Assembly: GCA_913020715.1 (NCBI GenBank)
Contig: CAJVZH010000001.1
Coordinates: 175,994 to 239,993 of the forward strand
Origin: an uncultured Gammaproteobacteria bacterium
GTDB taxonomy: Bacteria; Pseudomonadota; Gammaproteobacteria; PS1; Pseudothioglobaceae
DNA length: 64,000 nucleotides
Direction: 5' to 3'
Shown: positions 7,031 to 17,834 of the stretch, one piece after another
Position numbering within the stretch: the stretch's first letter is position 1
Layout: each line of letters begins with the position of its first letter
Program-made: the position numbers and the translations under genes
Notes under the pieces: model-generated
The model's input: the letters and a program-made list of their open reading frames with translations, nothing else
Told to the model about the DNA's origin: nothing
Database searches by the model: none

Positions 7031-9883
7031 ATGAGTGAAAAGATTGAAGCCCTATTAAATAACGACGTTTTTGCTGATAGACATATTGGCTCTTCAGCGG
7101 TCCAAAAGCAGCAGATGCTTGATTATTTGGGTGTGGACGATATGGAGTGCTTATTAGAGCAAGTTGTCCCTGGTAATATTCGCCGAAAATCGGAAATGAA
7201 TATTGACGAAGGGCTTTCAGAGCTTACAGCACTCAAAAAATTGAGAAATTTGGCAAGAGAAAACAAGCGCCTTAAATCTTTTATCGGCCAAGGCTATTAC
7301 AATACCATCACGCCACCGGTTATCCAGCGCAATATTTTAGAAAATCCTGCATGGTATACGGCTTATACGCCTTATCAGGCTGAAATTTCTCAAGGCCGTA
7401 TGGAGGCAATGATCAATTTTCAGACGATGGTTGCAGACCTGACTGGTTTGCCACTTGCTAACGCCTCGATGCTTGATGAGGCGACTGCCTGTGCTGAGGC
7501 AATGAGCCTCTGCAAAAGGGTAAGTAAGTCTAAAAGCAACACATTTTTTGTTGCCAGTGATTGTCACCCAGGAAATATTGAGTTAGTTCAAACCCGAGCC
7601 AAGCCACTGAATATTGAGATTGTTATTGGCAACCCGTTAAACGACCTTGAGTCGCTCGATGTATTTGGTGTTCTGCTGCAGTACCCAAACACCTATGGTG
7701 GCTATTACGATTATTCAAACATCATTGAAACCGCTCACAACAACAAGGCGCTGGTTGCAGTGAGTGCCGATTTATTGGCTTTGACACTGTTAAAGCCACC
7801 AGGAGAAATGGGCGCCGATATTGCTATTGGCAACACTCAAAGATTTGGCGTGCCGTTGGGTTATGGTGGCCCACATGCGGCCTACATGTCCACTCGAGAC
7901 GAGCATAAGAGAGCTTTGCCAGGCCGTATTATTGGCCTTTCTATTGATAGCAATGGAAATCCAGCTTATCGTTTGGCTTTGCAAACACGCGAGCAACACA
8001 TTCGTCGTGAAAAAGCGACGAGTAATATTTGTACTGCACAGGCGTTGTTGGCTATTATGGCGGGCATGTACGCCGTTTATAACGGCGCTGACGGCCTAAT
8101 TAAAGTGGCACAAAGGGTGTTCCGCTATACGGCTGTATTTGCAGACGGCATTAAGCAGTTGGACCTTGAGGTTACTAACGAGACATTTTTCGATACCATT
8201 GCTATCAATGTTGACGACTCGAGCGAGATCATTAAGCGGGCCGAAGCTGCTGGCTATAATATTAACCCTGTTTCCGCCACGATGGTGTCGGTAGCGTTTG
8301 ACGAGCTATCCACGCCTGAAGATATTGAAGCTTTATGGGGCGTCTTTAGTAAAAATTCTGATCTTAGTGCGCAAAGTGTTTTTGAAAAAAATACCAGTGA
8401 GATCAGTGAAGCACTGGCGAGAACATCACGATTCTTAACAAACGAGGTTTTCTCTTCTCATCATTCTGAAACACAAATGATGCGCTATCTGCGCCATTTG
8501 GCGGATAAGGATTTAGCACTTGATCGTGCGATGATTCCGTTGGGTTCGTGCACAATGAAACTCAATGCAGCCGCTGAACTAATTCCAATTTCTTGGCCGG
8601 AATTCTCCCAGATTCACCCTTATGTGCCTCTTGATCAAGTTCCGGGCTATCATCAAATGATTGACGAGTTAGAGCGGATGCTATGCGAGGCAACGGGCTA
8701 CGATGCTATTTCATTGCAACCGAATTCTGGCGCTCAAGGTGAATATGCAGGTCTTTTGGCTATCAGTGCTTACCACCATTCTCGTGGCGATGATCAGCGC
8801 AATATTTGCCTCATACCAGCCTCTGCCCATGGCACCAACCCAGCTTCTGCACAAATGGCAGGAATGAAGGTGGTGGTCGTAAAAACAGCAGATAACGGCA
8901 ATATTGACTTAATTGACTTGGCGAGCAAGTGCGAGAAGCATCAAGAAAGTTTAGCCGCGATTATGATTACCTATCCGTCGACACACGGTATTTTTGAAGA
9001 AGATGTCAGGGAGGTGTGTGAGATGATTCACCAAGCTGGCGGCCAAGTTTATATTGATGGTGCCAACATGAATGCTATGGTTGGCGTTGCTGCGCCTGGA
9101 GAGTTTGGTGGTGATGTTTCACATCTTAATTTACACAAAACCTTTGCTATACCGCATGGTGGCGGTGGTCCGGGTGTGGGGCCGATTGGTGTTAAGCAGC
9201 ATTTGGTTGAGTTTTTACCAACAACGCCTATTAAAGAGACAACAGCGGGCAGTGTTTCAGGTGCGCCATGGGGTTCGGCAAGCATTCTACCAGTCAGCTG
9301 GATGTATATTTCAATGCTGGGAAAAGAGGGTTTGTACCAAGCAACAGCCAATGCTATATTAAATGCCAACTATATGGCAACACGTTTGGCCGAATATTAC
9401 CCACTCCTTTATACGGGTAAGAACGGTCGAGTGGCCCACGAATGTATTGTTGATTTGCGCCCAATTAAAGATGAGGTAGGCATTAGTGTTGATGACGTTG
9501 CGAAGCGTTTAATTGACTATGGGTTTCATGCACCAACCATGTCTTTTCCTGTACCGGGCACGCTCATGATTGAGCCAACAGAATCTGAATCATTGGAGGA
9601 GTTGGATCGTTTTTGCGATGCGATGATTCGCATCAGACAGGAGATAAAACGTATTGAAGTGGGCGAGTGGCCTGTGGACGATAATCCGCTAATCAACGCT
9701 CCCCATACGATAGAACTGGTAACATCTTCCTCATGGAATTGTTCTTACTCGAGAGAAGACGCCGCCTATCCGGTAAGGAGCTTGCAAAAGGGCAAGTACT
9801 GGCCGCCTGTTGCTCGAGTTGACAATGTTTATGGAGATAAGAATTTAATTTGCTCATGTCCAAGTTTGGATACGTATACATGA
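7031..9883 (+). CDS. gcvP: Glycine dehydrogenase (decarboxylating), P protein, single-chain form
   Basis: This 950-residue PLP enzyme decarboxylates glycine and loads the aminomethyl group onto lipoyl-GcvH. It is the long form with both the GcvPA-like and GcvPB-like halves fused. The PLP lysine is K703 in [27 protein letters not shown] and the C-terminal [11 protein letters not shown] are typical. It lies in the gcvTHP operon and is followed 26 bp later by a GcvR-type regulator. The reading frame is intact over its full length. Confidence 0.97.
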   Translation: MSEKIEALLNNDVFADRHIGSSAVQKQQMLDYLGVDDMECLLEQVVPGNIRRKSEMNIDEGLSELTALKKLRNLARENKRLKSFIGQGYYNTITPPVIQRNILENPAWYTAYTPYQAEISQGRMEAMINFQTMVADLTGLPLANASMLDEATACAEAMSLCKRVSKSKSNTFFVASDCHPGNIELVQTRAKPLNIEIVIGNPLNDLESLDVFGVLLQYPNTYGGYYDYSNIIETAHNNKALVAVSADLLALTLLKPPGEMGADIAIGNTQRFGVPLGYGGPHAAYMSTRDEHKRALPGRIIGLSIDSNGNPAYRLALQTREQHIRREKATSNICTAQALLAIMAGMYAVYNGADGLIKVAQRVFRYTAVFADGIKQLDLEVTNETFFDTIAINVDDSSEIIKRAEAAGYNINPVSATMVSVAFDELSTPEDIEALWGVFSKNSDLSAQSVFEKNTSEISEALARTSRFLTNEVFSSHHSETQMMRYLRHLADKDLALDRAMIPLGSCTMKLNAAAELIPISWPEFSQIHPYVPLDQVPGYHQMIDELERMLCEATGYDAISLQPNSGAQGEYAGLLAISAYHHSRGDDQRNICLIPASAHGTNPASAQMAGMKVVVVKTADNGNIDLIDLASKCEKHQESLAAIMITYPSTHGIFEEDVREVCEMIHQAGGQVYIDGANMNAMVGVAAPGEFGGDVSHLNLHKTFAIPHGGGGPGVGPIGVKQHLVEFLPTTPIKETTAGSVSGAPWGSASILPVSWMYISMLGKEGLYQATANAILNANYMATRLAEYYPLLYTGKNGRVAHECIVDLRPIKDEVGISVDDVAKRLIDYGFHAPTMSFPVPGTLMIEPTESESLEELDRFCDAMIRIRQEIKRIEVGEWPVDDNPLINAPHTIELVTSSSWNCSYSREDAAYPVRSLQKGKYWPPVARVDNVYGDKNLICSCPSLDTYT

Positions 9884-9909
9884 GTTAGATTCGCAACAAC
9901 AGGGTTAGC

Positions 9910-10425
9910 ATGAAGTCGATTGTTATAAGTGTATTGGGTAATGATAAGCCAGGTTTGATAGACGGCCTATCGAGTATCGTTGATTTGCATCAAGGTGACT
10001 GGGTAGAAAGCAGGATGTCGAAGATTGAAGGTAAGTTTGCCGGCATTCTCAGAATTAATGTGCCTGACAAGAATTTACAATCTCTTGTGGAGGGCTTGGC
10101 TGGTGCTGATCTTGGTTTGTCTATTGCTTGTGAAGAAGTGCAACCCCCTGCCAAACTTTCTAGATTCAAGAGTTACAATATTGAGTTGATCGGCAATAAT
10201 CACAGCGGCATTATTAGGCAGTTGTCACACGTCTTGGCTAACCTGGGTGCCAATCTAGAAGAGATGCAAACCGAAGTCATTGATGGCTCCATGTCTGGCG
10301 AAAAGCTTTTCAAGGCAGCGATTCATCTGGAACTTCCTATTGGCGTGAATGAAGACTTCGTTAGAGCCAAGTTGGAACAAATTGCTAATGAGATGATGGT
10401 CGAAATCTACAGTTACGAAGACTAA
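9910..10425 (+). CDS. gcvR: GcvR-like glycine cleavage regulator, two ACT domains
   Basis: This 171-residue protein has two ACT-type ligand-binding modules: SIVISVLGNDKPGLIDGLS at the N-terminus and YNIELIGNNHSGIIRQLSHV at about residues 94-113. It matches GcvR, which in E. coli binds GcvA and represses gcv when glycine is scarce. There is no DNA-binding domain. Location directly behind gcvP, rather than at a distant locus as in E. coli, supports a gcv-specific role. No GcvA is visible in the window unless the truncated LysR at 1-450 (GcvA is also LysR-type) plays that part, which is speculation. Confidence 0.85.
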   Translation: MKSIVISVLGNDKPGLIDGLSSIVDLHQGDWVESRMSKIEGKFAGILRINVPDKNLQSLVEGLAGADLGLSIACEEVQPPAKLSRFKSYNIELIGNNHSGIIRQLSHVLANLGANLEEMQTEVIDGSMSGEKLFKAAIHLELPIGVNEDFVRAKLEQIANEMMVEIYSYED

Positions 10426-10461
10426 AGACCTTACAGCTTCAGCAAAAACAATCCAATAATA

Positions 10462-11361
10462 TTAATGCACTATTGGCGCGTGTTTTTTGCGCGTAGCCAA
10501 GCCTTGCATAGTAATAGCACCAAGCATTATCAAGCCGCCAATTAGGGTGTTCAAATCAGGCACTTCGTTTATGCCGATAATCGGCAACCAAGCCCAAAAA
10601 ATACCCACTACCACTTCTAGTAATGAGAGCAAAACAAGCTCTGCAGCCGGTAAATATTTTGCACCCAGGCCGTAAAGAACCAAGCCAGCGCCAACAATCA
10701 CACCGTGAGCCACACTTAATTTAATATTTATTTCCGGCATGACAAAGGTTAGGTCATCACTTGCCAAAACCAATGCGCAAGTCACCACAATCCCCATAAG
10801 GCCAGAAAGGGCTGGGGTTAATAATTTTGGGGTTTCTGGATTATGTCGGATAGTAATTGTGTACATGGCAAAACAGAATGCGGTAAACATTCCGTATAGG
10901 GCGCCAATAATTGTATTGGAGCTCTCCACGTTCCAAACCATAACAACCACACCAAAAATAACGATAAACATGTTGACAACGGTGGTTCGACTGAGTTTTT
11001 CTGAAAGCAGCAAATAACCAAATACTGCAGAAAAAAGAGGCGCAAGAGCAAGCATGAGTAAAGTGATTGCTACGGTTGTAATGGTTAGCGAATAGATAAA
11101 GCCAAACATGGCCATCATGAGTAATATGGCGCCAGAAATGGCCCAGCGATCAATGCGTTTAAAATTGGCTAAAAATTCCTGTCTATCACGCAATAATATA
11201 TAAAGCATGATTGTTGCAAAAATGGCAAAACCTCGATAAAAAAGATAAAGGAGTTTGTAGTTCTCTGCATTCTCCATATGACGCACAATGGGGGCGCCGA
11301 AACTCCAGACAATGCCTGATAGGCACACGAGTATAAAGCCTAGTAAGTATTTGTTCTGCAT
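10462..11361 (-). CDS. EamA/DMT-superfamily permease
   Basis: This 299-residue integral membrane protein has about ten hydrophobic segments arranged as two EamA repeats (start LLGFILVCLSGIVWSFGAPI; the second repeat begins about residue 150). DMT permeases export or import small metabolites such as amino acids. It is divergent from the oxoprolinase/DUF1989/GMC operon (220 bp between starts) and convergent with gcvR. A link to N-methylated or glycine-type compounds is possible from position only. The substrate is unknown. Confidence 0.85.
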   Translation of the reverse strand: MQNKYLLGFILVCLSGIVWSFGAPIVRHMENAENYKLLYLFYRGFAIFATIMLYILLRDRQEFLANFKRIDRWAISGAILLMMAMFGFIYSLTITTVAITLLMLALAPLFSAVFGYLLLSEKLSRTTVVNMFIVIFGVVVMVWNVESSNTIIGALYGMFTAFCFAMYTITIRHNPETPKLLTPALSGLMGIVVTCALVLASDDLTFVMPEINIKLSVAHGVIVGAGLVLYGLGAKYLPAAELVLLSLLEVVVGIFWAWLPIIGINEVPDLNTLIGGLIMLGAITMQGLATRKKHAPIVH

Positions 11362-11445
11362 TTAACTCTCCGTTTAGACATCAGAGCAGATGTCGTTGAT
11401 TCGGGCATTTTGTTCCTAATGGGGTAAACTGTCCAATGAAATTTT

Positions 11446-11451
11446 TTGACA
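11446..11451 (+). promoter_or_regulatory. Isolated TTGACA -35 hexamer in the divergent region before the oxoprolinase gene
   Basis: A perfect TTGACA occurs in the 220-bp divergent region, but the best -10 candidates downstream are poorly spaced. A separate TATACT at 11572-11577 lies just ahead of the gene and would favour the ATG at 11603 over the GTG at 11582. Low-confidence promoter signal. Confidence 0.25.
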
Positions 11452-11581
11452 ACAGTTATCGGGTTTTTCGATTTTAAAGTGCTTATTTTGACTTTGGCTG
11501 GTCTTGAGTGGGACTTGTGGTTTAATGGGGCGATAAACAAGCAATAAAGCACTGGCGCGTAGGTTTTGAAATATACTATCC

Positions 11582-14500
11582 GTGTTAAATAAAACAAGTT
11601 GTATGAATTCACACACTCCATCAAAAGATAATCGCTGGCAATTTTGGGTTGATCGCGGCGGCACTTTTACCGATATTATCGGTCGCAAGCCAGGCGGCGA
11701 GCTTTTAACGCATAAGTTGCTCTCTGAAAATCCTGCGCAATATCCGGACGCTGCTATTCAAGGCATTCGCGATCTGCTGAATTTAACTCAAGAGCAGGCC
11801 ATCCCAATGGCTGACATTGGCGCCATAAAAATGGGCACCACGGTTGCTACCAATGCCCTACTTGAGCGTCAAGGAGAGAAGACTTTATTGGCTATTAGTA
11901 AGGGCTTTAAAGATATTTTGCGTATTGGTTATCAGAATCGACCGAAACTCTTTGCACTGGATATTGAGCTTGCCGAAATGCTGTATACCGATGTTATTGA
12001 AATTGATGAGCGTCTCGACGCCCAGGGCGTGGTTCTTTGCCCCCTTGATCTAAACACCACAGGGCAACAACTGCAACAAGCATTTAATGAAGGTTATCGT
12101 TCTATTGCCATCGTCTTGATGCACGGTTATCGGTTTACTGAGCATGAAAAGAAAATTGAAAAAATAGCGCAAACTATTGGTTTTTCTCAAGTGTCAGTGA
12201 GTCATAAAGCAAGCCCCTTGATGAAAATCGTCTCTAGGGGTGATACCACCGTTCTGGATGCGTATTTATCGCCCATTCTTAGGCGTTATGTCAATCAAGT
12301 TGAATCAGCTCTTGGCTTTGAGGCTGAAGAAAAAAGTCGATTGATGTTTATGCAATCCAACGGTGGGCTGACCGACGCGAGATTCTTCCAGGGAAAAGAT
12401 GCCATTCTTTCAGGCCCTGCGGGCGGAGTTGTGGGCATGGTGAAAACTTGTGAGAATGCAGGGTTTAACAAGCTGATTGGTTTTGATATGGGTGGCACGT
12501 CAACCGATGTGTCGCATTACGCGGGCGAGTATGAGCGCGCCTTTGAAACACAAGTTGCCGGCGTTCGTTGCCGTGCGCCAATGATGTTAATCCACACTGT
12601 GGCAGCGGGTGGCGGCTCAATATTGCATTTTGATGGCGCTCGTTATCGTGTTGGCCCTGATTCCGCAGGCGCAAACCCAGGACCTGCTTGTTATCGTAAT
12701 GGCGGCCCTTTAACCATTACTGACTGTAATGTCATGCTCGGCAAGCTTAGCCCGGACTTTTTCCCAAACGTTTTTGGACCAAAGGCCAATCAAGCACTGG
12801 ACGTTGACATTGTGAGACAAAAGTTTCAACAATTGGCGAAAGAAATCAAACAATCGATCGGTAAAGACACGACACCTGAAAAAGTGGCCGAAGGGTTTTT
12901 GTCTATTGCTATTGAGGGCATGAGCAACGCCATCAAAAAGATTTCTATCGAAAAAGGCTACGATGTCAGCGAATATACGTTGTGTTGTTTTGGTGGCGCG
13001 GGCGCGCAACATGCTTGCTTGGTCGCCGATAAATTGAATATGAGACGCATCCACTTGCATCCATTTGCGGGTGTATTATCTGCTTTTGGCATGGGCTTGG
13101 CGGACACCAGGGTGATTAACGACTTGGCTGTCGAGGTTGTGCTGGAGGCCTCTATGTCGGAGTTGTCGGATAAATTAGAAGCGTTAAGACAGCAGAGTGA
13201 GCAGCAGTTGCTTGAACAAGGTGTTCAAAAATCATCAATAAAGTTCCATCAGAGGCTGTATCTTCGCTACCTTGGTAGCGACAGCGCTATAGTTGTTAAA
13301 TTTGGCGCACTTGAGGCAATTATTCGTGACTTTGAGAATGCCCACCTAGCAAGATTTGGCTTTATCTCAGAAGAGAAGCGGCTGATTGTGGAGTCTATTC
13401 AGCTCGAAGCCGTTTCACAAAATGAGCTTCAAACTCAGCAATACAACGTCCAACATCCAACTGAAAACCAAGTTTTGAGCCGTCAAGCCGTTGTGATGGA
13501 TGGAGCAAAGAATGACACTGCTTTTTATAATCGCAGTCAACTGGCGCCTGGTGAAGCAGTAGAAGGCCCTGCCATTATTATTGAGACCACCTCCACCATT
13601 GTTATTGAGCCTGGCTGGCAGGCCACTTTGAGTGACAATAACGACTTGATTCTTGAGAGGGTGAGGCCTGTGAATCGACAATACGCTATTGGCACCAATG
13701 TTGATCCAGTGATGCTGGAAATATTTAATAACCTATTTATGAGTGTTGCCGAACAAATGGGCACTGTGCTTGAAAATACTGCTGTCTCTGTCAACATTAA
13801 AGAGCGTCTGGATTTTTCTTGCGCCATTTTTACCCCTGAGGGCGAGTTGGTGGCTAATGCGCCACACGTGCCTGTACATCTTGGCTCGATGAGCGAATCC
13901 ATAAAAACCATTATTCGTGAGAACAGTGCAACGATGAAATCAGGCGATGCCTACCTTATCAATGCGCCGTACAATGGCGGCACACACCTTCCCGACATAA
14001 CTCTAATCAAACCTGTATTTGATAAGCAAGAAAAAACGGTTATTTTTTATGTTGCTAGTCGCGGCCATCATGCTGATATTGGTGGCATTTCGCCAGGATC
14101 CGCACCTGCATATTCGACGCATATCGAGGAAGAGGGCATTGTTATTGATAACTTCAAATTGGTTTCTGAAGGGAGGATTTTAGAGATAGAAATTGAGATG
14201 CTTTTAAATTCAACTTCACATCCTGCGCGTAATGTGGCGCAAAATATAGCCGACCTTAAGGCGCAAGTCGCTTCTTGTGAAAAAGGCGCTCAAGAGCTGA
14301 TTACAATTATTGAATGTTACAGTTTGGAAACAGTTCATGCTTACATGCAGCACGTGCAAGACAATGCTGAAGAGTCGGTAAGGCGGGCAATTGAAAATCT
14401 TGAAGATTCTCAATTCACCTACAAAATGGATGATGGCCACCAAGTCAGTGTGTCGATTACGGTCCACCATGAAAGTCGTAGCGCAACCATTGACTTCACT

Positions 14501-15223
14501 GGCACCAGTGTCGAGCATCCGGGCAACTATAATGCGCCGAGTTCGATTTGTTATGCGGCGGTTCTTTATGTGTTCCGTTGTATGGTTGATGACGACATTC
14601 CGCTCAATGCGGGCTGTTTAAAACCACTCAAACTTATCATTCCTGAAAAAAGCATGATTAATCCAGTCTACCCGGCCGCTGTTTTTGCCGGTAATGTCGA
14701 AACTTCACAGTACATTGTTGACGCTCTATTTGGCGCTTTGGGCGTTGTGGCGGCCTCACAAGGTACAATGAACAACTACATCTGGGGCAATGAAAGCGTG
14801 CAAAATTACGAAACAATCTGTGGCGGCTCTGGCGCAAGCGCCAAACAAGACGGATGTAGCGCTGTTCACACCCATATGACCAACTCTCGACTTACCGATC
14901 CTGAAGTGCTGGAGTGGCGTTTCCCCGTACGCTTAGAGTCTTTCAGCATCAGAGAAAGTTCTGGCGGAATCGGCTCATATAGAGGAGGTGAGGGCGTTGA
15001 TCGGCGGATGCGCTTTCTGCAGCCAATGACGGTTAATATGATTGCTGGCCATCGAGTGGTGCCACCTTATGGTCTCGAGGGCGGTGGCTCGGGTGCTGTT
15101 GGCGAAAATTACGTTGTTCATAGTAATAATACAACAACCGACTTGGGCACCAATGGGCAAGTTGAAGTATCAATCGGCGATGTTTTCGTATTAAAAACGC
15201 CGGGCGGTGGCGGCTTCGGCTAG
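11582..15223 (+). CDS. ATP-dependent 5-oxoprolinase / N-methylhydantoinase (HyuA-HyuB fusion)
   Basis: This 1213-residue protein joins a HyuA part (about residues 20-690, with WVDRGGTFTD at 22-31 and GFDMGGTSTD near 300) to a HyuB part (from about 700, DPVMLEIFNNLF). The HyuB segment SVNIKERLDFSCAIF is very close to eukaryotic-type 5-oxoprolinase. Members hydrolyse 5-oxoproline, hydantoins or N-methylhydantoin at the expense of ATP. In this neighbourhood N-methylhydantoinase, a creatinine-route enzyme giving N-carbamoylsarcosine, is an attractive alternative, but no carbamoylsarcosine amidase or creatinine deaminase is seen here. The start is GTG 11582 or ATG 11603. First gene of a three-gene operon. 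Confidence 0.85.
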   Translation: MLNKTSCMNSHTPSKDNRWQFWVDRGGTFTDIIGRKPGGELLTHKLLSENPAQYPDAAIQGIRDLLNLTQEQAIPMADIGAIKMGTTVATNALLERQGEKTLLAISKGFKDILRIGYQNRPKLFALDIELAEMLYTDVIEIDERLDAQGVVLCPLDLNTTGQQLQQAFNEGYRSIAIVLMHGYRFTEHEKKIEKIAQTIGFSQVSVSHKASPLMKIVSRGDTTVLDAYLSPILRRYVNQVESALGFEAEEKSRLMFMQSNGGLTDARFFQGKDAILSGPAGGVVGMVKTCENAGFNKLIGFDMGGTSTDVSHYAGEYERAFETQVAGVRCRAPMMLIHTVAAGGGSILHFDGARYRVGPDSAGANPGPACYRNGGPLTITDCNVMLGKLSPDFFPNVFGPKANQALDVDIVRQKFQQLAKEIKQSIGKDTTPEKVAEGFLSIAIEGMSNAIKKISIEKGYDVSEYTLCCFGGAGAQHACLVADKLNMRRIHLHPFAGVLSAFGMGLADTRVINDLAVEVVLEASMSELSDKLEALRQQSEQQLLEQGVQKSSIKFHQRLYLRYLGSDSAIVVKFGALEAIIRDFENAHLARFGFISEEKRLIVESIQLEAVSQNELQTQQYNVQHPTENQVLSRQAVVMDGAKNDTAFYNRSQLAPGEAVEGPAIIIETTSTIVIEPGWQATLSDNNDLILERVRPVNRQYAIGTNVDPVMLEIFNNLFMSVAEQMGTVLENTAVSVNIKERLDFSCAIFTPEGELVANAPHVPVHLGSMSESIKTIIRENSATMKSGDAYLINAPYNGGTHLPDITLIKPVFDKQEKTVIFYVASRGHHADIGGISPGSAPAYSTHIEEEGIVIDNFKLVSEGRILEIEIEMLLNSTSHPARNVAQNIADLKAQVASCEKGAQELITIIECYSLETVHAYMQHVQDNAEESVRRAIENLEDSQFTYKMDDGHQVSVSITVHHESRSATIDFTGTSVEHPGNYNAPSSICYAAVLYVFRCMVDDDIPLNAGCLKPLKLIIPEKSMINPVYPAAVFAGNVETSQYIVDALFGALGVVAASQGTMNNYIWGNESVQNYETICGGSGASAKQDGCSAVHTHMTNSRLTDPEVLEWRFPVRLESFSIRESSGGIGSYRGGEGVDRRMRFLQPMTVNMIAGHRVVPPYGLEGGGSGAVGENYVVHSNNTTTDLGTNGQVEVSIGDVFVLKTPGGGGFG

Positions 15224-15277
15224 GGCTAATATAACACGGAAACAACATACATTTAAAACAAGGAAGCAACATACATT

Positions 15278-16141
15278 ATGAAATACAAACCTCAAAACCC
15301 GAAGCCGGAGGATGCGCAAGATCGAACGGGCAATGCGGCCGTCATCACTTACCCTGTAGATTCATTGCCACCAGCAGATATGACGATGTACCAAAAGGCT
15401 AGAGAGTGTATGGCTTTGGTTGACGAGATACTCATTCCGCCCAGAGGGGCTAAAACTTTTCACGTGCCAGCTGGCCACTTCTTTCGCATTGTAAGTACTG
15501 AGGGTCCACAAGTTGGTGATTTAAACCTGTGGCATAAGGATGATTTAAATGAGCGGTTTTATTCAGGCAAGACTCGAGCGCTTTACGGCACTCATGTGAG
15601 TACTAGCGATCGTCTTTGGAGTAACTTCCCGTATCTTAGGCCTATGGCCACTATTACTCAAGACACTTTGGATTGGTACGGTTGGGATGAAGATGGCGGA
15701 AGTGTCCATGATGTTATAGGGACGCGCTGTGATCCTTATACTCATATGGCGCTTAATAACCAAAACTATCATTATTGTTGTCATTCGAACTTATGCCGAG
15801 CAATGGCTACTTACGAAGACAAATCGATTGACGAAATTGAGCATTTAGTACACGATGTCTTAAACGTCTTTATGTGCACCGGTTTTACTAAGGACACTCA
15901 CCAATATTTTATGAAAGCCAGCCCTGTTCGTCCGGGTGATTTTATTGAATTTTTTGCCGAGATTGATTTGCTTGGTGCCCTGTCAGCATGCCCTGGTGGA
16001 GACTGCAGCAGCACTCATTCCAGCGATTCTGCAGCTTGTTTTCCGCTTAAGGTTGAGATTTACAAACCCCAAGAAGAGTTCCTCATTGACTGGGCATCGC
16101 CAAAGGTCAATGCGTATTCAGGCCAACACGGCTGCTCATGA
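15278..16141 (+). CDS. DUF1989 / urea carboxylase-associated family protein
   Basis: This 287-residue DUF1989 protein has C151 in TRCDPYT, a cluster C167, C168, H169, C173 and a second cysteine motif C238/C243 in CPGGDCS; part of this set probably binds metal. Relatives accompany urea amidolyase and include carboxyguanidine deiminase subunits (CgdAB), so amidine or ureido chemistry is plausible. Its stop overlaps the start of the GMC gene (ATGA), indicating translational coupling, and it follows the oxoprolinase gene. Urea released by the creatinase nearby, or a guanidino compound, would be sensible substrates, but this is inference. Confidence 0.8.
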   Translation: MKYKPQNPKPEDAQDRTGNAAVITYPVDSLPPADMTMYQKARECMALVDEILIPPRGAKTFHVPAGHFFRIVSTEGPQVGDLNLWHKDDLNERFYSGKTRALYGTHVSTSDRLWSNFPYLRPMATITQDTLDWYGWDEDGGSVHDVIGTRCDPYTHMALNNQNYHYCCHSNLCRAMATYEDKSIDEIEHLVHDVLNVFMCTGFTKDTHQYFMKASPVRPGDFIEFFAEIDLLGALSACPGGDCSSTHSSDSAACFPLKVEIYKPQEEFLIDWASPKVNAYSGQHGCS

Positions 16142-17817
16142 GTGACTTAGCAGAAGATAGTACGGCACAGGATCAGGATAAGGCGCCAAAATCAAGCCAG
16201 TATGACTACATCATCGTTGGTGCGGGCGCTGCGGGTTGTGTGTTGGCTAATCGCCTTAGTGAGAATCCTGAAAATACAGTGTGTTTAATCGAGGCGGGAG
16301 GCAGTGATAAAAGCCCATGGATTCAAATACCTGCGGGTATTTTTGGGCTTTATGGCAATAAAAAATACGACTACGCCTACCAAGGCGTGCCACAAAAGCA
16401 TTTAAATAACCGCACAATTACCATCAACCGTGGCAAGTGTCTGGGTGGCTCAAGCGCTATTAATTCCATGGTCTATATCCGCGGAAACAAACAAGATTAC
16501 GATCATTGGGCAGATTTAGGCTGTGAGGGCTGGTCTTATGACGATGTTTTGCCGATATTTAAAGCGCTAGAGAAGGATTGCACGGAAGGCGACTCCAATT
16601 TCCATGGCATCGAGGGTGAATTGTCAGTTGTTAATCCTCAAGACGTCAATCCAGCGGCTGAACGATTTGTGAGCGCAGGCGCTGAGGCGGCCCTGAAGGA
16701 GAATTATGATTTTAATGGGGCCTCACAAATAGGCCTGGGTGTTTACAAAGTTACTCAAAAAAATGGCAGGCGTGTCAGCGCTTATTCGGCCTTTATAAAA
16801 CCTATTGCAAAGCGGCCAAATCTAAGAGTGCTTAGCGATATGAAAGTACTTTCAATCGATATTGAAAATGATGCCGCCAAAGCGGTAAATATTAAAATTG
16901 ATACATTTGGCTACAAAATAACATGTCGTAAAGAGATAATACTTTGTGCCGGTGCCATCGATTCACCCAGATTATTATTAAGTTCTGGCATTGGCAATAA
17001 ACAAGAGCTTGAAGCCTTAGGTATTGAATGTAAGCAAGATCTTGCTGGGGTTGGTGAGAATTTACAAGACCACCTTGACTCTATGGTTACCGTGAGGTCT
17101 AATAAACCAGAGTCTATAGGCGTATCCTGGAGCAGTCTTTTGCGCAATGTAGTGCCAGCGCCTTTTAGTTATTTCTTTCGCAAAATGGGTTGGTGGACGA
17201 CCAATTATGTTGAGGCTGGGGGTTTTGCGAAAATCAGCGACTTAGAGGATGGGTTGCCCGATGTTCAATTTCACTTTACCCCAATTTTTAGAAGTTACCG
17301 AGGCAAGAAGTTTGAGTTTGGTCATGGCTATTCATTGTTTACTTGCCTGCTACAGCCCCAAAGTGTTGGAAGTGTTAAGCTAACAAAAAAGGATGACGAA
17401 TTCAAGCTTTTGATTGATCATAATTTTCTCTCAGACTCGAGAGATGGGCTAATGATGATTGGCGCAGTAAATAAAGCCAGAGAAATTTTGTCCTCACCCG
17501 AGTTTGACTCTGTGAGAGGTGTGGAAATGGCACCCGGAAAAGATGTGAAAAGTGATGAGCAGATACTTGAATATTTACGCAGTACGGCAACAACCGTTTT
17601 TCATCCCGTTGGCACTTGCAAAATGGGGGTTGATGGATTGGCTGTTGTTTCACATAAGGACTTAAAAGTCATAGGAATGAACAACTTACGCGTTATCGAT
17701 GCCTCCGTTATGCCACGCATAATTCGGGGGAATACAGCTGCTGCAACGATGATGATTGGCGAAATGGGTGCTCGTATGATTTTGGCTAATCAAGGTGAAA
17801 AACAAGAAGAAGCTTAA
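16138..17817 (+). CDS. GMC-family flavin oxidoreductase, choline dehydrogenase-like
   Basis: This 559-residue protein has the FAD-binding motif IIVGAGAAGCVLANRL (about 25-40), the GMC signature GKCLGGSSAIN, and the C-terminal VFHPVGTCKMG and GNTAAATMM segments carrying the catalytic His and Asn. The family oxidises alcohols; the nearest named relatives are choline dehydrogenase (BetA) and alcohol dehydrogenases. No betaine aldehyde dehydrogenase is present, so choline is not proven. It overlaps the DUF1989 gene by 4 bp and ends the operon. Choline to glycine betaine would lead toward sarcosine, the substrate of soxBDAG downstream. Confidence 0.85.
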   Translation: MSDLAEDSTAQDQDKAPKSSQYDYIIVGAGAAGCVLANRLSENPENTVCLIEAGGSDKSPWIQIPAGIFGLYGNKKYDYAYQGVPQKHLNNRTITINRGKCLGGSSAINSMVYIRGNKQDYDHWADLGCEGWSYDDVLPIFKALEKDCTEGDSNFHGIEGELSVVNPQDVNPAAERFVSAGAEAALKENYDFNGASQIGLGVYKVTQKNGRRVSAYSAFIKPIAKRPNLRVLSDMKVLSIDIENDAAKAVNIKIDTFGYKITCRKEIILCAGAIDSPRLLLSSGIGNKQELEALGIECKQDLAGVGENLQDHLDSMVTVRSNKPESIGVSWSSLLRNVVPAPFSYFFRKMGWWTTNYVEAGGFAKISDLEDGLPDVQFHFTPIFRSYRGKKFEFGHGYSLFTCLLQPQSVGSVKLTKKDDEFKLLIDHNFLSDSRDGLMMIGAVNKAREILSSPEFDSVRGVEMAPGKDVKSDEQILEYLRSTATTVFHPVGTCKMGVDGLAVVSHKDLKVIGMNNLRVIDASVMPRIIRGNTAAATMMIGEMGARMILANQGEKQEEA

Positions 17818-17834
17818 TGAATTAATTAAAAAAA

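Noticed and set aside
11340..11688. Two minus-strand open frames in the divergent region before the oxoprolinase gene
   Set aside because: No coding similarity, no ribosome-binding site, and they overlap real gene starts.
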